In this document: in pieces, positions 38,764 to 52,700 of the stretch
Numbering within the stretch: the first letter of the stretch is position 1
Layout of the letters: each line of letters starts with the position of its first letter
Source: Ceratodon purpureus
Taxonomy: Eukaryota > Streptophyta > Bryopsida > Pseudoditrichales > Ditrichaceae
Length of the DNA stretch: 64,000 nucleotides
Direction: 5' to 3'
Assembly (NCBI GenBank): GCA_014871385.1
Contig: CM026421.1
Span: forward strand, 21,504,865 to 21,568,864
Position numbers and translations under genes: made by a program
The notes under the pieces: model-generated
What the model saw: the letters and a program-made list of their open reading frames with translations, nothing else
Database searches by the model: none
Told to the model about the DNA's origin: nothing

Positions 38764-41725
38764 GACTTGATGATGCGCGGCTGGTACGGAACCTACGATT
38801 TGAAGATTGCGAAGTCCATCAATGTTTAATCGAAAGGAAATTACCAATGCAACGCATGTCATGAACTATCTAGATAATCAGAGTGCAGGCAAACGTGTTG
38901 TCAATTGTACGTTAAAGACTAGTTTGCGGTGCCATACAAGATACTACAGGGCATAAACATGGGGAGCTAGAAGGTGGAAATATAGTTACACTAAACGATA
39001 GATGCGTATCGCGTACCGAAGAGAAGGTAGATGTTGTCGTCGCTTAGTAGCTAGCTTCAATCGAAAAGGACCGTCCGAAAATGCTGTGTGAAGCATTGGA
39101 GAGATGAGGTCGTTTATATAGCACATTTGAACAATTATAAGGTTACACTACTTTGACTAGAAAGTTTGCACGAAAAAAATTGTGAAACGCCAGAAAAGTC
39201 CTAAACAGGGAAATCCTTGACAACCTCCCAGGTTTTGCTAACATCAGAACAGCAATTGGGACGTACTTCCAATGTGCTGAGCAATTTGATTCGACAACGC
39301 CACTACATTGGTCCTAAGATCACGTCAACGGACTTGTACAGACCAGTAGGTGGAGCTTTGAATATCGAAACGATCAATCTAGGTTGAGCAATTAAATCAA
39401 TGCTTCGCATTATTCAACTGGATTGACAGAGTGGCTTGATAGGTGAGACCCGGAATGACCACAAGTACCTCACTATCAACTTACACAGGTACTGCCGCTT
39501 CTGTGGTATGGTGCCTACCAATATTTGTAATAGCGTCAGCAACCTAACAGGTATTGCTTAGTTTGAAAATCAAGCTCAATTTTACCAGTTCTTTCAAGGT
39601 TTCAGTTCTAAGAATTTACAAGAATCCGGGCCACCAGGTGAGTTAGGGATCACTAGTCTAACAAGTTTCTTCAAATGTGGCATTCATGGAAAGTTTCTAC
39701 CAAGCTATGACGTTCTAGAACCTTAAATAACGTTAACGCACGGCAAGCGACTTTTATATTGAATGATGAAACTTGAGAGGCGCAAGAGCTGCCTGAATTT
39801 TTTCATGGCCCTACCGAGACCATATCCAGCGAAGTGGTCCTAGTGTAACAGGTGCAAGTGCAGATTCAGTCACTGGAGTCATCTAATTTCTACAAAATGA
39901 AATATACATTGTGGCCTTGGTCACGCTTGACCAAACGATAGTCATGTGGCCAGGCCGACTTTTAGCTCTGAAACTGTTTGTCAATTTGAAGCTTGCATTA
40001 TAGTACAATATTGTGCGAGAATCAATGTTTTGGCCCTCTTTTTCCTAAAGAGGTGCTCATGGATTTCTCACGAGCTCCCAGATAGTCGAAGCACTGGATG
40101 GTACTAGTGAGGCACAACAAACATTGAGTTACATAACAGTCTAGCTACGTTGCAAAACAAAAGCAATCTAGAATCTTATGGTACAACATGTAAATCCCCG
40201 GGATCTTGAACTCTTTGATCAAGTCACTATAGAGAGACTAATTTCTGAGTGGCCAGGAATTCCAGGAATTGGACTAGACGATTCAAACTGTGGCACTAGA
40301 AGATTCAAACTGGGGCGTAGTCATGTGCCAATTTTCTGCCCACCGATGCGGCAAGAATGGGGGCATGAGGCATATACGGGATTGTTCAAACATACTAGAG
40401 TTAGCTTTAAAGTCATCTTGAGTTCCAAAAAGATACCACAAATTCTGGCCAATTTTTTCAAGCCAGAATTACTCGTACATCCACAACCTAGTCCCCTCTA
40501 TCTTCAAGATTCTGGTACTTCAAAGCACTAGATTATCATCCTACTATCTCCATAAGATCAACTAATTTTCATGATGATGACATTCAATTTACGCATTAAG
40601 GAGTATGAAATACAGTGCAAGCATGTGGGGGGGGAGAGAATGTCCCCTTGGACAATCCTTTTGGACACCCCAAGGGGACCATCACCCTCCATACTGTATC
40701 AAAACGTACCATAGAAGTGACTCAGTGAGAGATAAAAGGGAGCTTGAGACTCAAAATTAGGACTAAAACACACTCATACATAACTCTTGTTAACTTTATA
40801 AGTGAGAATGACTAGTCTTATCAATATACGGTTTAGAACAAACATTTATATGTAAAAATGTAAAAGAAATTGGTACATTGATCAAGATTGGAAAACTCAA
40901 ATTTAAGGAACAAGAACAAAAAAACAAAATCCAAAAAAATAAAACAAGATAATAATCTTTCAAATACAAAAAAAATCACATTGTACATGTGTTGTGTTTG
41001 TAAAATCACATCTTAGTTATAGGTATTTTGATAGTTGCACTGTGCACAACTCCAAATTGAAAGTTCATTTTTCTAGAAAATTCTCCAACTGTGAACAGAT
41101 GTCAAAATTCAAAATTCATTTCTTTACAGATGTTCTGTTCTTAGCATTTTGGACACCAGAATGTGGTCACCTGAGCGTCAGAAGATTAACAACCCCTAAC
41201 TGCGTAACATATGCAACGGGTGATACCCCAAATTATATCATCCAAGTATCACACAGAGAATAATTGGATAATCGTGGATACGTGAACATTAGAACGAGCA
41301 AGTGTTGTGCCGGGGCATAATTGTTAATGAAGAATCAGTATCGATACAGATATTGTTACAGTGAAGATCTCGGCGAGGTAACTATACCTTGCTCTAATCC
41401 TTGCTTCCCAGTGTCAAAAATGAATCCCCGTCACTAATCTACATCTACTTTCCATGAGTCTGTTGTCGGGGGACACTTGCTGGACCCCAAATGCTTTCCA
41501 TGTACGTGCTTTCAGCTAGAACCCTGTCCTTCAGTTACCTGCAAATGTTCATGGCTTTTGAGGATCACATCGATGCTTAGCTTTTGCAAACTTAGACGTA
41601 CAACGGTGCTCCTTTGCAAGTCTAGAAGCAGCAACAAGTGGAAGTACTGCTGGAGTTATTTCTTCTAGATTGGAACTGCATGGGCGGATTCTGCTAGTGA
41701 CATTGAATCTGCAGTTATTTGATCA
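38764..41725. other. Spacer downstream of the O-fucosyltransferase-like gene
   Basis: No gene could be supported. The stretch is AT-rich with a small inverted motif near 40640-40690 (CCCCTTGG ... CCAAGGGG). The first 350 bases should include the promoter of the minus-strand secreted protein gene. Confidence 0.4.
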
Positions 41726-44431
41726 TCAGAAACATTTGGCCACTTCGCAACGGCCTCCGCGGCCAATGCGTCCCTCGCAAGCTTCGAAGTCCAGCCACCC
41801 GTCCGGGTACTCTTCAGCGTAGGTCTCCTTCGTCTCGTTTACTCGGACGCGGTTCATTTGCCGCAAGTACCGGCAATGAAGTCCTGCTGAATGTTCGTCT
41901 TTGAGGAGGGTGTCAGCGATGAGCTCGTCCACGGCCTTAGATTCCTTCACATATGCACTGCCCTCGAGCTCAGCAGCTTCTACGATCTGCTTGATGCGGC
42001 GCCGTGCTAGTCGCGTTCGGAAGACTGCGAGGCTCAATGTGGATGGCCCACTTCCCAAGAACGAGACTGCTCGAGAGCACAGCTCCTGTTCCACAAGCGC
42101 AATCTGGGCGCCATTGATGTCCTGCAGTAAGGCATAAGCAGGTGAATTATCGTGTTTCAGTACAGTGTACTGTGAAATGATGGGTAATGTAAGCGCGTAA
42201 CTGATTTGTGGCATACCTGGTTGCCCTTTCCGAAGGACGTAACAGGGTCAAAATATTTGCCATCAGCGAAGTTGGGCAATCCAGGTATTTTCCATAGTCC
42301 TACCACGGCGAGCCCGCGCTTCCGCAGGGACTCAACACTCTCCTTCACAAGCGCGATACTGTCTGGACCTCGCATCCAGCCATCTGTTGCGAGGTAGATA
42401 TTGGTGACGCTGTGGTTTGATGCACGTTCCTGAATTACGTCTATTATGTCATTCTTGTTTAACAACACTCCTGGGAAATGCCCATCTTTGTACGCACATG
42501 CCTTACGCCACTCTAAAGCTTCAGGGTGAAGGCCGGAGTTGATGACGGATCCATCGTCACAGCGCACAAAGCAGAGTCCGACATGATGTCCATTACATTC
42601 GGTCTCTTCAAACCTCCAGTGTACTGCAGATTTTCAGAGTACTCTAGTAATCAGTCCCATCACTAGGTCAGGATGTATAATATCAACTGTACGTTTATCA
42701 TGTATCTTGACAAGGCTCCAAGTTATCCTTATGTAAATGAAGGTTTGAGATTTTTTTTATTTTTTTTTGGAGCAATAAAAGAAGATTCATTGCAAGATAA
42801 ATGAAGGTTTGAGATTCACCTGCCAAGTAGCGAGTGCCTTCTCCGAGAGCAATCTCCTGAAGCGTGTCGGCAAGTTTGTTGATTCTAGGAGCGAATTGAA
42901 CAAAAGCAGAGGCGGCTAAAAATGCCCCTCTCCATCGTAGCCCTGGAAACAAGCCCACGACGCCAACGCAACGTGCATCGCGGCTGCCTAGATCTCTAAA
43001 GATATGCTCGGGCGCTGTCCACCTCACAAAATCCCATTTAAGGTTAAACCCTTCCTGCATCATGTCAAGGTAACGTCAATTAAAATTTATCATCATAACA
43101 TATCATTCTTGTGCTCACATTATCTACGAATGATCACAACAGTTGCAGTTGATATCAACAACTGCTTCGAAAATGAAGATTTGAGAAGAGAAGTGTCTGC
43201 AAGAAACTCACATTGTTCCAAGGGTATTTCTTCCACTTTCCCATCTGCGGTTCACGAGAAGGCTTCAAAACCCATTTATCATTAAGGGTGTAGTCGCATT
43301 GTTCCAAGCACTGCTGCAAAGGTGCAACTCGTGTAAATCTGGAGAGTAATGACACATCGTATCGGTCCTCCCATGCCAATCCTGATACCACTCGCCCTGC
43401 CAATTGCGATCACAGTAATCTAAGACAAAGAGCTCGGTGGATGCCTGATCGAATCCTCAAGAAATCGAATGAAAAAAAGTGAGATGAATCGACTAGGTAT
43501 TATAAAGTAGGCACCACATACTCAATTACTAAATCTACATTTCTTTTCTGCTTCCGAATCCATTCAACTGAGTCGAGTAGTTTATAGTTACCTGTGTGTC
43601 TACTTGGTCCTGGAAAAAATGGACTAAGACACAACGTCCGGTTAAGGGATCGGGCCATCACGATAGCCGAAAGGTATTCCATAAACTGATTCCCTGCTCC
43701 TACTTGAAAACTCAGGAGTGGCACCAAGAATTTCTCTGTAGCGCCCGCGACCTAATATAATAACAAGGCGTTATCACGAGTTACAAGCTGCCATATCCAC
43801 AAAATCTTTACAACGTAATTGCACTCGATCAAGGAAAGGAAGCCAAATTTCAATCTTGAAATGGCACCGTGTGATCCTTAATAAATATTTTTGTTGCACA
43901 ACCAATATCCAGGAAGGTTTAGGTTAAATGACTTACGGACACTGGGGCGAGTGATGGCAAGGGTGCAGCTGTCACAGTCCTGGCATCGCTTGTTGTGATT
44001 GCATTTTCTGAGGTCCCAGAGATATTTTCACTTAGGTCGGACGAAACTGGAAGCCAAGAATCCTCAATGATGTGCGGAGGTGGCGCTGCCAAATTGTCAG
44101 AATCTGATATACTCTCGATTTTCGGCGTGACATTCTCAACGTTGATTGGGATTTTTTCGTTGTGGGAGCTCAAATTATATGCAATAGGCGACTGGAGGAA
44201 ATCCTCAGCAGTAGCATAATTTTGAAGGCTTGTGGCTCCTGTAGTGTTCGTTGGGTTCGTGTAAACATAGGTAGAGACTCCCAAGAGCAAGGAGCTGAAG
44301 TTCTCCCCCCAGGTCGTCTCTGGTAACATTTGATAGCTAACAACGGATAGTACTATTACAAGGCTGAATAAGAGGAACGCCGCCTGGAAAGAGACTGGCA
44401 CGCGATCTGAAATCCGCCATTTGAACTTCAT
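41726..44431 (-). CDS. Type II membrane GDP-fucose O-fucosyltransferase-like protein
   Basis: Six exons (44431-43937, 43751-43592, 43396-43212, 43054-42820, 42623-42217, 42121-41726) give about 625 residues. After a short basic cytosolic tail (MKFKWRISDR) a single membrane helix (QAAFLLFSLVIVLSVVSY) anchors it, as in Golgi glycosyltransferases. A serine/threonine-rich stem of about 110 residues follows. The catalytic part has GAGNQFMEYLSAIVMARSLN with RTLCLSPFF, then VHWRFEETEC, and near the end VEQELCSRAVSFLGSGPSTL, which fit the three conserved blocks of O-FucT domains (N-terminal G-x-x-NQ, the HxRxE-like strand, and the late E...CxRA..F.G...S block). The acceptor is unknown; a cell-wall glycan or protein is possible. 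The GxxNQ and S blocks look intact. Confidence 0.78.
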
Positions 44432-47222
44432 TTTCAATAATTTTATGGTGCTTAGCTACAACACGCAATAATAAGATCTGCACACAGCCCAACACCTTCA
44501 CGCTTTATCACCAGTTTCGACAACCGTTTCCAGAGCTAGAGGATGCTCCTAACAGTTTACAAACACAACAACAAATTGGTGACTCATAACAAAGCCGAAA
44601 TAAGGACATGCACGCATGTTGCTAGAACAAGGCTCTCTTTTATCATGAAAATCTCTATGTCGTGTAGTAGCTAGTACAATCATGCTCACAGCGTTCGTGC
44701 CACCAAGCGCGCTACTCAGTGCTTTATATTATCTAGTTCATGAACCAGATTTCAAAGTGGCTATCCTACCGCCATTCTAAGATTAAACAGGTGTAAGTTA
44801 CAAAGCACCTAAGCACAGGGTTTAAAATTTATGATTCAGTTTACCACCTTGAAAATTATAGAACTCGGGAGGAGCGGATTCAAGGACTGGTGTCCACTTG
44901 GATCTCATGAAAGTTGGAAAATTAAGTGCTGAACCAAGAAACTATGGGAGCTGTAAAATCTATATACAAGACTTGCACAGAGAGCAACAGTTTCTCTTGC
45001 TCAAGGATTTCAGAGAGTGTCTAAGAGAAAGTAACATCTCTTAGACACTTTTAACATGAAAAATGATCTACAGGTCAAGAAAAGTACGGAAATTGGAGCG
45101 GAGCAGAGTACCTTGGAAAGAGAAAGTTAGGTTGCTCTTGAAAAGAGCGCCTCTCCTTCACTAGTTCGCTGCGATCGGCGCATGCTCCCTAGCTCCAAGC
45201 TCTGCGATTGCTCATCTAACTTTGGCGAATCCTCCAAGTAGTCTCTAAATAACTTCAAACAACCTTCAAACTATTTCTAAATGGAATAACCACGAAAAGT
45301 AGTTGCAGAGAAGCTCATGCCCGAATCCAAAAGCAAAATTTCGACTTTCTTAAAAAATTGCCGTCCGTCCTGTCTGCCCCCAAATTACAAACAGCAACCC
45401 CCGAATTTTCAATGCCACTCGCTTCTGAATTTTTTTACTGTCATCAAATCTCAATCTTCTCAAACTAGCCAGCTCTCATGCAACTTCCACCTCATCGCAT
45501 CAGGCACTACCCATGCCATCGTCACCAACACTTACACCTAGATTTCAGCTGACGAGCAAGATCCTGGAACTCAAAGCCTGCAACAAACATGTATAGATCT
45601 CCCATGATCAAATGAAAACACCCAACCGATTCAACCCACAGAGCTCACTCAGAAGACTGGGCTGCAGGAACAGCAGCAGCGATCTGCTGTGGTGTCGACA
45701 CAACACCTTTGCCCACTCTGTCCCATGCTCACCAACTCTTCAAAGAGCCTTCAAGTGAGCTTCCAGCAGTGGACCCTGGCAGCACGATCCTAACTTAGGC
45801 TTTGTAGTGACATCCGCCTCCTAGATGCGGAGGAGTCCACCAGTGGGGCCGTCCAGTATGCGCTCCACCATATTTCCGCCAATTCGGAAATCTTTTGCTC
45901 CAGCACGTCTGCCAGATCATGCTTTCTATAACAAAGTTTGTTACGAGCTGATGTTTGTGAGCGGCTCAGCAGTGGCTTTTTACTTAACTTTTTTGACACA
46001 AATAGAATTGATTCGTAATTCACTGTATGAAAAAGTTGATCTAGTGTAGCATGAGAAATACTGCTCACGCTCAATCATGTTTTTTAATGAAATTGTGGAG
46101 GGAAAATAGGTAATCAGATCTGGTACAATTGGCATGTGCCACATGGTGTATGATTGCCGCGGTTTAGTTAAAGGGTTAATTAGTTTATAAACTGTTGTTG
46201 GGGTTCAATTGCTTAGTATGGGCTTCTTGTGGGTGCTGTGTTTAGCTACTGTTTTTTATACTGGTGAGCAAAGGGTGGACAATCCATGGTGTGTGGTTTT
46301 CAAAGGATAGAAGTGGGATCTTTCTTCTTGGAAGCCAGATGCACTCATGCCAAATGAATCTTCATGCAGTTGCAACCAAACTGCCACTTGCAGTTTGAAT
46401 GCTTTAGGATGGTCATTTGTTTGGCAAAGCACAAAGCCAAAAGAGAACCCATTTATGAATTTTCTGGCTGGTGAAGGTGCTTTACAGCAGTAAAAGCCAA
46501 TGATGCAAGTTACCAAATGAAAGTCAAAGAGGCTCAGCTACAGGCAGAGGATTCTAGATTCTGTCAAATCATATGGAACTGGTAGTCTGGTACCCACGAG
46601 GGGTCCCAGCCTCCAGGCCCTCAAGAAACACCTGCAGCTAGGATAAAGTACAGTTCTTTGTATTCTTACTATAGGGCTGGAATATGTGTGCATCAAACTT
46701 TCACAGCAACACTGTGCTTAGGAACTACAGTTTTAATTCTACTTAAACTGGACCACATTACAAAGAACTATTCACATTACATGAAAATGCCTCGTGTAAT
46801 TTTGGGTCACTTCAATTGAAAAACGTACAATATTTGAGCTGTATTCTGACCTACACTATTTCTTTGATAACCCATTGTAACTAGAATTAAAAGTGTTGTA
46901 GCATTAATTAGAATATTGATAGTTGACATGCAGTGCGACACGGAGGCTTTCTTATATTCCCTAGAGTATCCTTTAGAGAAAAGAATTTTCCATCTGGCAT
47001 CAGGAGGAGCACCTTGCCTCATTACCTGCTTGGAAAAGGAAGCTGTACACTGCCTGGGGCCATTCTTGTTTCAAAGCATTGTTGTTGACTCATCATCCAT
47101 CACAACTTTGAACTTTTGACCAGGTTCTTGGTGTGTATTGCTTTGTTTGGTCCACTGTTGGTCAATGGTTGTCTAAGAACTATTCGGGCAAGCAGGCCAA
47201 CATGACACATGAAACTATGATA

Positions 47223-47657
47223 AGGTATAAGCACCCATAACCGATAAGTTCAGCATTTCAGCATATCAGAGCTTGGTTTATCAATAAGGAATTATTTTTT
47301 GTGCGTAGGAACATAAGGATCATGAAGAATGAGGATTTTTTCAAAATTAATTAAGTGAAAATAGAACTACAACATAAAAAATTGTTCAAAAGTTGTTCAG
47401 AGTCCATAACGAACATATAGCTTCACCCATGACCGACAACAAGAAGAGTAGTGAACAAACATAAGACTATCTAATTTTATAAGAGTCATAGACGCATTCT
47501 ATTGGAGACTAGAGGATGCATCCTAAATCTACTGTTCATCAATTATCGGCTACTAGTTTTGTTCATCAATTATCGGCTACTGGTTTTCCATTGTTCTGTA
47601 ACCAAGAAGCTTACTGATCTGTGATGGCTGCGTTATTGGTTATAGGTGCTTATACCT
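47223..47657. mobile_element. Tc1/mariner-like MITE, about 435 bp
   Basis: The left end AGGTATAAGCACCCATAACC and the right end, whose complement reads AGGTATAAGCACCTATAACC, form terminal inverted repeats with one visible mismatch. Both ends are flanked by TA (47221-47222 and 47658-47659), the target of Tc1/mariner transposases. There is no coding capacity. Inside is a 27-base tandem duplication (47534-47560 and 47561-47587). Confidence 0.65.
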
Positions 47658-47886
47658 TAAGCAAGTTACAACTTTTTTTTGTTGTCATTCATGTAATTCT
47701 TTGGGATAACTTGAAACAAAATATGAAGAGTCAAGAAATCAATTAAGAAAATAGAAGAAAAAGTGCACCTACTTGTCAAAAATTAATTACAAATAAAACT
47801 AAAATCTCATTTAAAAGAACATTTTCTTCTACAGAATAACAAAATATTCACTGTTCAATATAAATGAAACTTCATGCACATATATT

Positions 47887-48026
47887 CACTAGTAGAAAAG
47901 GGGTTAACTATGCCGACGATGAACACCAGAAAGTGACTAATTGCACCAAAAAAATTGATTTTTTGGTGTAATTGGTCACTTTTTGGTGTTCATCTTTGGT
48001 GTAGTTGAATTCCTTTTCTACTAATG
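47887..48026. mobile_element. CACTA-like MITE, about 140 bp
   Basis: Starts CACTAGTAGAAAAGG and ends with the complement of CATTAGTAGAAAAGG. Most of the element folds into a hairpin (GATGAACACCA...AAAGTGAC in both arms). Flanking ATT on both sides (47884-47886 and 48027-48029) is a 3-bp target duplication, as made by CACTA (En/Spm) transposases. Confidence 0.7.
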
Positions 48027-49246
48027 ATTATAATAATAAAAATTGTATATTTGATGACATTCATCTTGAAGCTCAATTCGAATTTTGAATTGCCTTGAAG
48101 TGTTACCAAAAGTATGTGATGATAAGGTTTTGATTGAAAGAAGGTATTTAAAGCACTTTATATATGGCGTCACTTACTAAATTAAATAAATTATATAACA
48201 TTCAATAAAATATGATACTTACATCTAAATGCACTTGGGTCTACAACACATAAATTTGTCTTGTTACTTGTTTATGGATGGTCCATACTTACACCACTTG
48301 AAAGTTCTCTCTCCTATATAGATTTTGCCTTGGCATGATTAAAACATGTTAATTATTCATTTTAGGTAACATCTAAGTAACATATATGACAACTAAGAAA
48401 TCTCCAAACTTCAATGATTTTTGCTTCATGAGGTCCAAATTAAAAAATGTTTCTAGATGATTCACTATGAATATCCATTTTATAAAACGCACACATGTGC
48501 ATGTGTACTTTTTTTTAGGACTAAAATGTATTTTTACAAAACTAACAAAGGTAATTTGTTTAACCTTCAAACATTGATTGCTTTTTGTAAATATTTTTTC
48601 TCAAACTTTGTGAACCAACATCTCTTGATGGCACCAATTTCTATATTATTTTAAGTGTCTCCTCATTGACCTACTAATAGTTGAACTCTCATTCTCTTTT
48701 GTGGATGACTAGTGGCAGTCCTCGAGGCTAACCACTCCACGGTGAGGCACCGGCGCCCCACCTACATGAGCCCAAATTTTCCCAAGCAGACCGACCGACC
48801 GTGCCCCTTGTACAAAGCAAGCCCGCCGACCAGGAGAACAAAGTTACTTGTGACCCCTCGCACGTTCCCTTGGTACCCGTACTCGTTTCCAATGTGTTCT
48901 CTTGGTCCCAATCCATGTATAAAACCGGGGACATAGACCCTCCATTCAATTCTCTCATACTATCGCTTTTCTTAGGTTGTGCTAAGTGTTGCACTCCTTG
49001 TTCGTGAGAGACTCTGAGACTTCCTCTCTCTCTCATATTTTTACTAGTCTTTCTCAATTGTATCATTTTTTCTCTTTCACACATGCTCATACCTTATTTT
49101 CATTTTCATTAAATTTCATGAAATGTTGTCTCATTTTCATTTCATGAAAATTCACTTTACATTGTACTTTCCATCATTCTTGTTTGTTGTAATATATATT
49201 CAGGATTTAGAATTTAAAGGTTGGAATTTAAAGGGATTTAGTTAAA

Positions 49247-49379
49247 GGTTGGTTTTCTGGTGCTGATACTTTAGATAAAAATCCCTTCATATTTGCTTTG
49301 GTTGGTTTTCTGGTGCTTATACTTTAGATAAAAATCCCTTCATATGGTGCTGCTACTTTAGATAAAAAAATCCATTCAT
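49247..49379. repeat. Tandem direct repeats, two full units and one partial
   Basis: The unit, about 46 bases, starts GGTTGGTTTTCTGGTGCT and includes ACTTTAGATAAAAATCCCTT. Copies start near 49247 and 49300, with a shortened third from about 49346. Confidence 0.75.
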
Positions 49380-49432
49380 GCCAATCCATGGCTATAGTTA
49401 AGAAGGCATATGTAATGAGATCCGAGATCATA

Positions 49433-49792
49433 GTGTCTCCCAGAGAGATTTCTGCATTAATTAATTAATGCAGAAATCTCACTATGGGACTTTTGCCACA
49501 TGGACTCCCTTGAGGATGTGCCACATGGCAAATTGGGATATTTTTTAATGAACTTCTCCACCCACTCCATCTCTATTGTACTTTTAGGGGGGGGTGAGGA
49601 CGTACAAACATTATGGAATAATGTCGCCCCCCCCCCCTCCCCCCCCCCCCCCCGTCCTAAGAGCCCCCCAAGACCCTCTCCCAAGAGCCCCCAAAGACCC
49701 CCCGACCGTCCTAGCTGTGCCACGTACCCCCGCCTCCCTCCCCACCCCTGCATTAATTAATTAATGCAAACCTTGTGCACAGTGAGATTTTG
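49433..49792. mobile_element. Palindrome-bounded element with long C/G runs
   Basis: A 36-base perfect palindrome (49445-49480, half-site GAGATTTCTGCATTAATT) lies at the left and a 20-base one with the same core (49749-49768) at the right. Outer sequences CTCCCA...AGAT and ATCT...GGGAGA are inverted relative to each other. Between them is a C-rich stretch with two long C runs (about 49628-49653) and repeated CCCCCAAGA-like units. It is probably a non-autonomous DNA transposon; the family is not known. Confidence 0.45.
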
Positions 49793-52700
49793 GGAGATAG
49801 TTAAAAAAGGCAAGTCATTATCTCAATATGATTGAAAAATTCAAATTGATTGTTTTGAAATTATGTCTTGTAAACATAAAGTAGACCAAGTTATCAAAAT
49901 TAATTGTAAGGTTGTCATTCTACAATGTAATAGGTACTAACATGGAATAATTTTTAAGTAAGTTGACCTACTTTATGATCACCTAGACTTCCATAAATTT
50001 AAATCACTTAAAGATGGAATATTTTGAGAGCTTAAATTCTAGCAAAAAATTGATTGAAGAAGATAGTAGATAGTGTTATAAAAGACGATGCAAAGCACAA
50101 TTTCAACTTAAGTACAGAAATGGTTTTTATAAACAATATATCATTTTAAAAAAATAAAAATAAAAACCTTATAGAAAATCAATAGTATATTATCAAACAA
50201 CCGTATCAATGTGTGCAGAGGGATGTATTAATTCACAATAAATAGTAATTTAACTTTTTTATTACAATAGAATATGCGGCATGCCCTCTTTAGAAGGGCA
50301 CAACCCAACAAGAAAGAACAAAACCTGAAGACTTCATGAAGAAATCATAGGTTTACATAATTTTTGCATGTTTTTTATCAACAATAATTAGTCAAACCTC
50401 CTAGAATATGAACAACGCTTGAGGAAGAAGTTAGAACTCCTAGAAATTTTTCTCTCCAATTCCTCCACGCAGTGTAACCTGCCCCGAGAAAAAAACTATG
50501 GCAGCATTAAGTAATAAAAAGAGCTTCTACCCAAGAGTTTTCCATGCTAAATAATCCTTGAAGGTGAGGGTGGCTGCCTAAAGCCAAGGATGATTTCCCA
50601 TCGCCAAAACCTCATGGCTCAAAGCTTTCTACTACATAATTTTGGAGGAAGGTTTCTAGGATTAATCTTTGATGCAAAGGTTCTATATAATTTCCTCCAA
50701 TATGAATTTTCCGTTCTAGAAGTCCTAGAAATTGTACAATTTAGTCCAAGATGAATACAAATAATCTATTTGAACCATTCTATTTTTTTATTGCATAGTA
50801 TAAAAAAATGTTAGAATTTTTGTCTTACATACTAATCATTATATCTTTATGCACTTTTAATCAAGTATTATATATATAATACTATAAATTAATCAAATCA
50901 AAATAATATAAAAATCATAATAATAATAATATCTGATAACACCTAATTCCAGTAAAGCAAAATTGTATTCTTAGTGAATGTTTTTAATCAATCATATCAT
51001 GATTTTACATAATTTTTTATTGCAAACAACTGGTGATGATTTTTTCTAATTCGAATGTATACAGATGTAGGGAACATTCATGTACACAACTTTCATATTA
51101 AGAAATACTCCGTATCTCATTAAGTAAGAAAAATGAGCTCATAGTAAGAACTCAACATAAGGTTTATGTGATCAAACTTTGTGAAATATATCTTTATATT
51201 TTTATCAAATTTTGATAAAGTGATTGTGCCATCATGCTTAAGTGTATGAACTTAGTTACCACATGAAGGAGGAATGAAAAAATAAATATAATTATAATAA
51301 AGGTATATCTATTGTTATAATAACAATTGGGCTTGTCACGTCTACATTAAAATCTTTATAGAAAAGATTGTAACTTTTTAAAAAAAACACTTACCGAAGA
51401 AAAGATGTCTGTATAGGTGTTTTCTATATACATCTACAATCAAAATTTTAAATTCAACATCAATTATTTGGAAAAAATTGTCATATAAAACTATAGAAAT
51501 TGACTCAAAATTCACCAGAAATGGAGTCACTATATGTTTTAAGCTAAATTTTGGCAGGCTTCATCGGGATTGTCTAAAAATGCAAAGATAATTATTTACC
51601 AAAATATACCAAATATATACCACATTGTACACAAAAGTTGAGTTCATCAAATAAGTTGTTTGTAGTAATCTTGGATCCATTGTACACTTGCTCCCCATAG
51701 GAGGACAATACACATGCGCCATTTGGAACCTTTCTGCCTCCACCCCGCAATAGTACCTTTAATAGTACCTTTAGTCCATTAATGTAGCCATTGATAGTAA
51801 TATACTTCCTTTGAGACTCTATCACAAATATCCAAGCTCTTTAGTGATTTAAACTAACAATTTACTAATATGACCATATTCGTTATTTTGAGACAATTTC
51901 AGAACTTTGAGACTTTTTGCCTACAATTTCAGCAATTGTTTTTAGACAATTTGAACTTTTTTTGACTTTCTAATTATAGATTATCCTCAACTCGAGGATA
52001 ATCTTCCCATATATAGTCAAAAAGTTTTTGACAAATATAGAATCAATCAAGAAATCAATGAAAAAGCTATAGTCAAGCATTAAATTGAGACTATGAAAAG
52101 TCTCAATATAACGAATATGGTGTTTAATTCCATTTAAAGATTAACTCAAATTCTATGATATCAATCTAGCTACTCTTAGAAGGCTTGGTGCAGGGTTTGA
52201 GAACCCTATGAAATTGGGTGAGGTTCCAAATATGACAATCTATCCCTTCTCCTTCGTAAAGCTAAACTATAGCATTCTAGACTCCGCCCCTTGACCGGAC
52301 GGAGTGGAGGGTCGGGGCAAAGAACTTGACATCGGGAACGGACAAAAGGCGCCCTATCTCTCATAATTTTTTTCTATATTTATGTATTTATTTGAGACAA
52401 ATGGTCTCATAAAGATATATGAGTGACATAAAGCTTTTCAAATCCATTGAGCGGAGCGAGAAGGGTTTGAAATTTTGAATAAGGGCGACGAGTCTGTTAG
52501 AAAGCGTTGCTCGAACTACGTTTCACGGTTCAGTCATAACAACAATTGCAGGGTATCTAGGGTTGATATCATTGGATTTTGGTTTTTATAGACCATATGT
52601 TAATCCAAATAACTTCAAAAGTAAATAAAAAATCATTTTTTTCAAATTTAGTGGGGTCTGCCCATCCAGTGGGCACCACGTCCCCTGCCCCGACCCTCCC

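Noticed and set aside
47534-47587. Possible short repeat array of CRISPR type
   Set aside because: Only two adjacent copies without spacers, in eukaryotic DNA inside a MITE.
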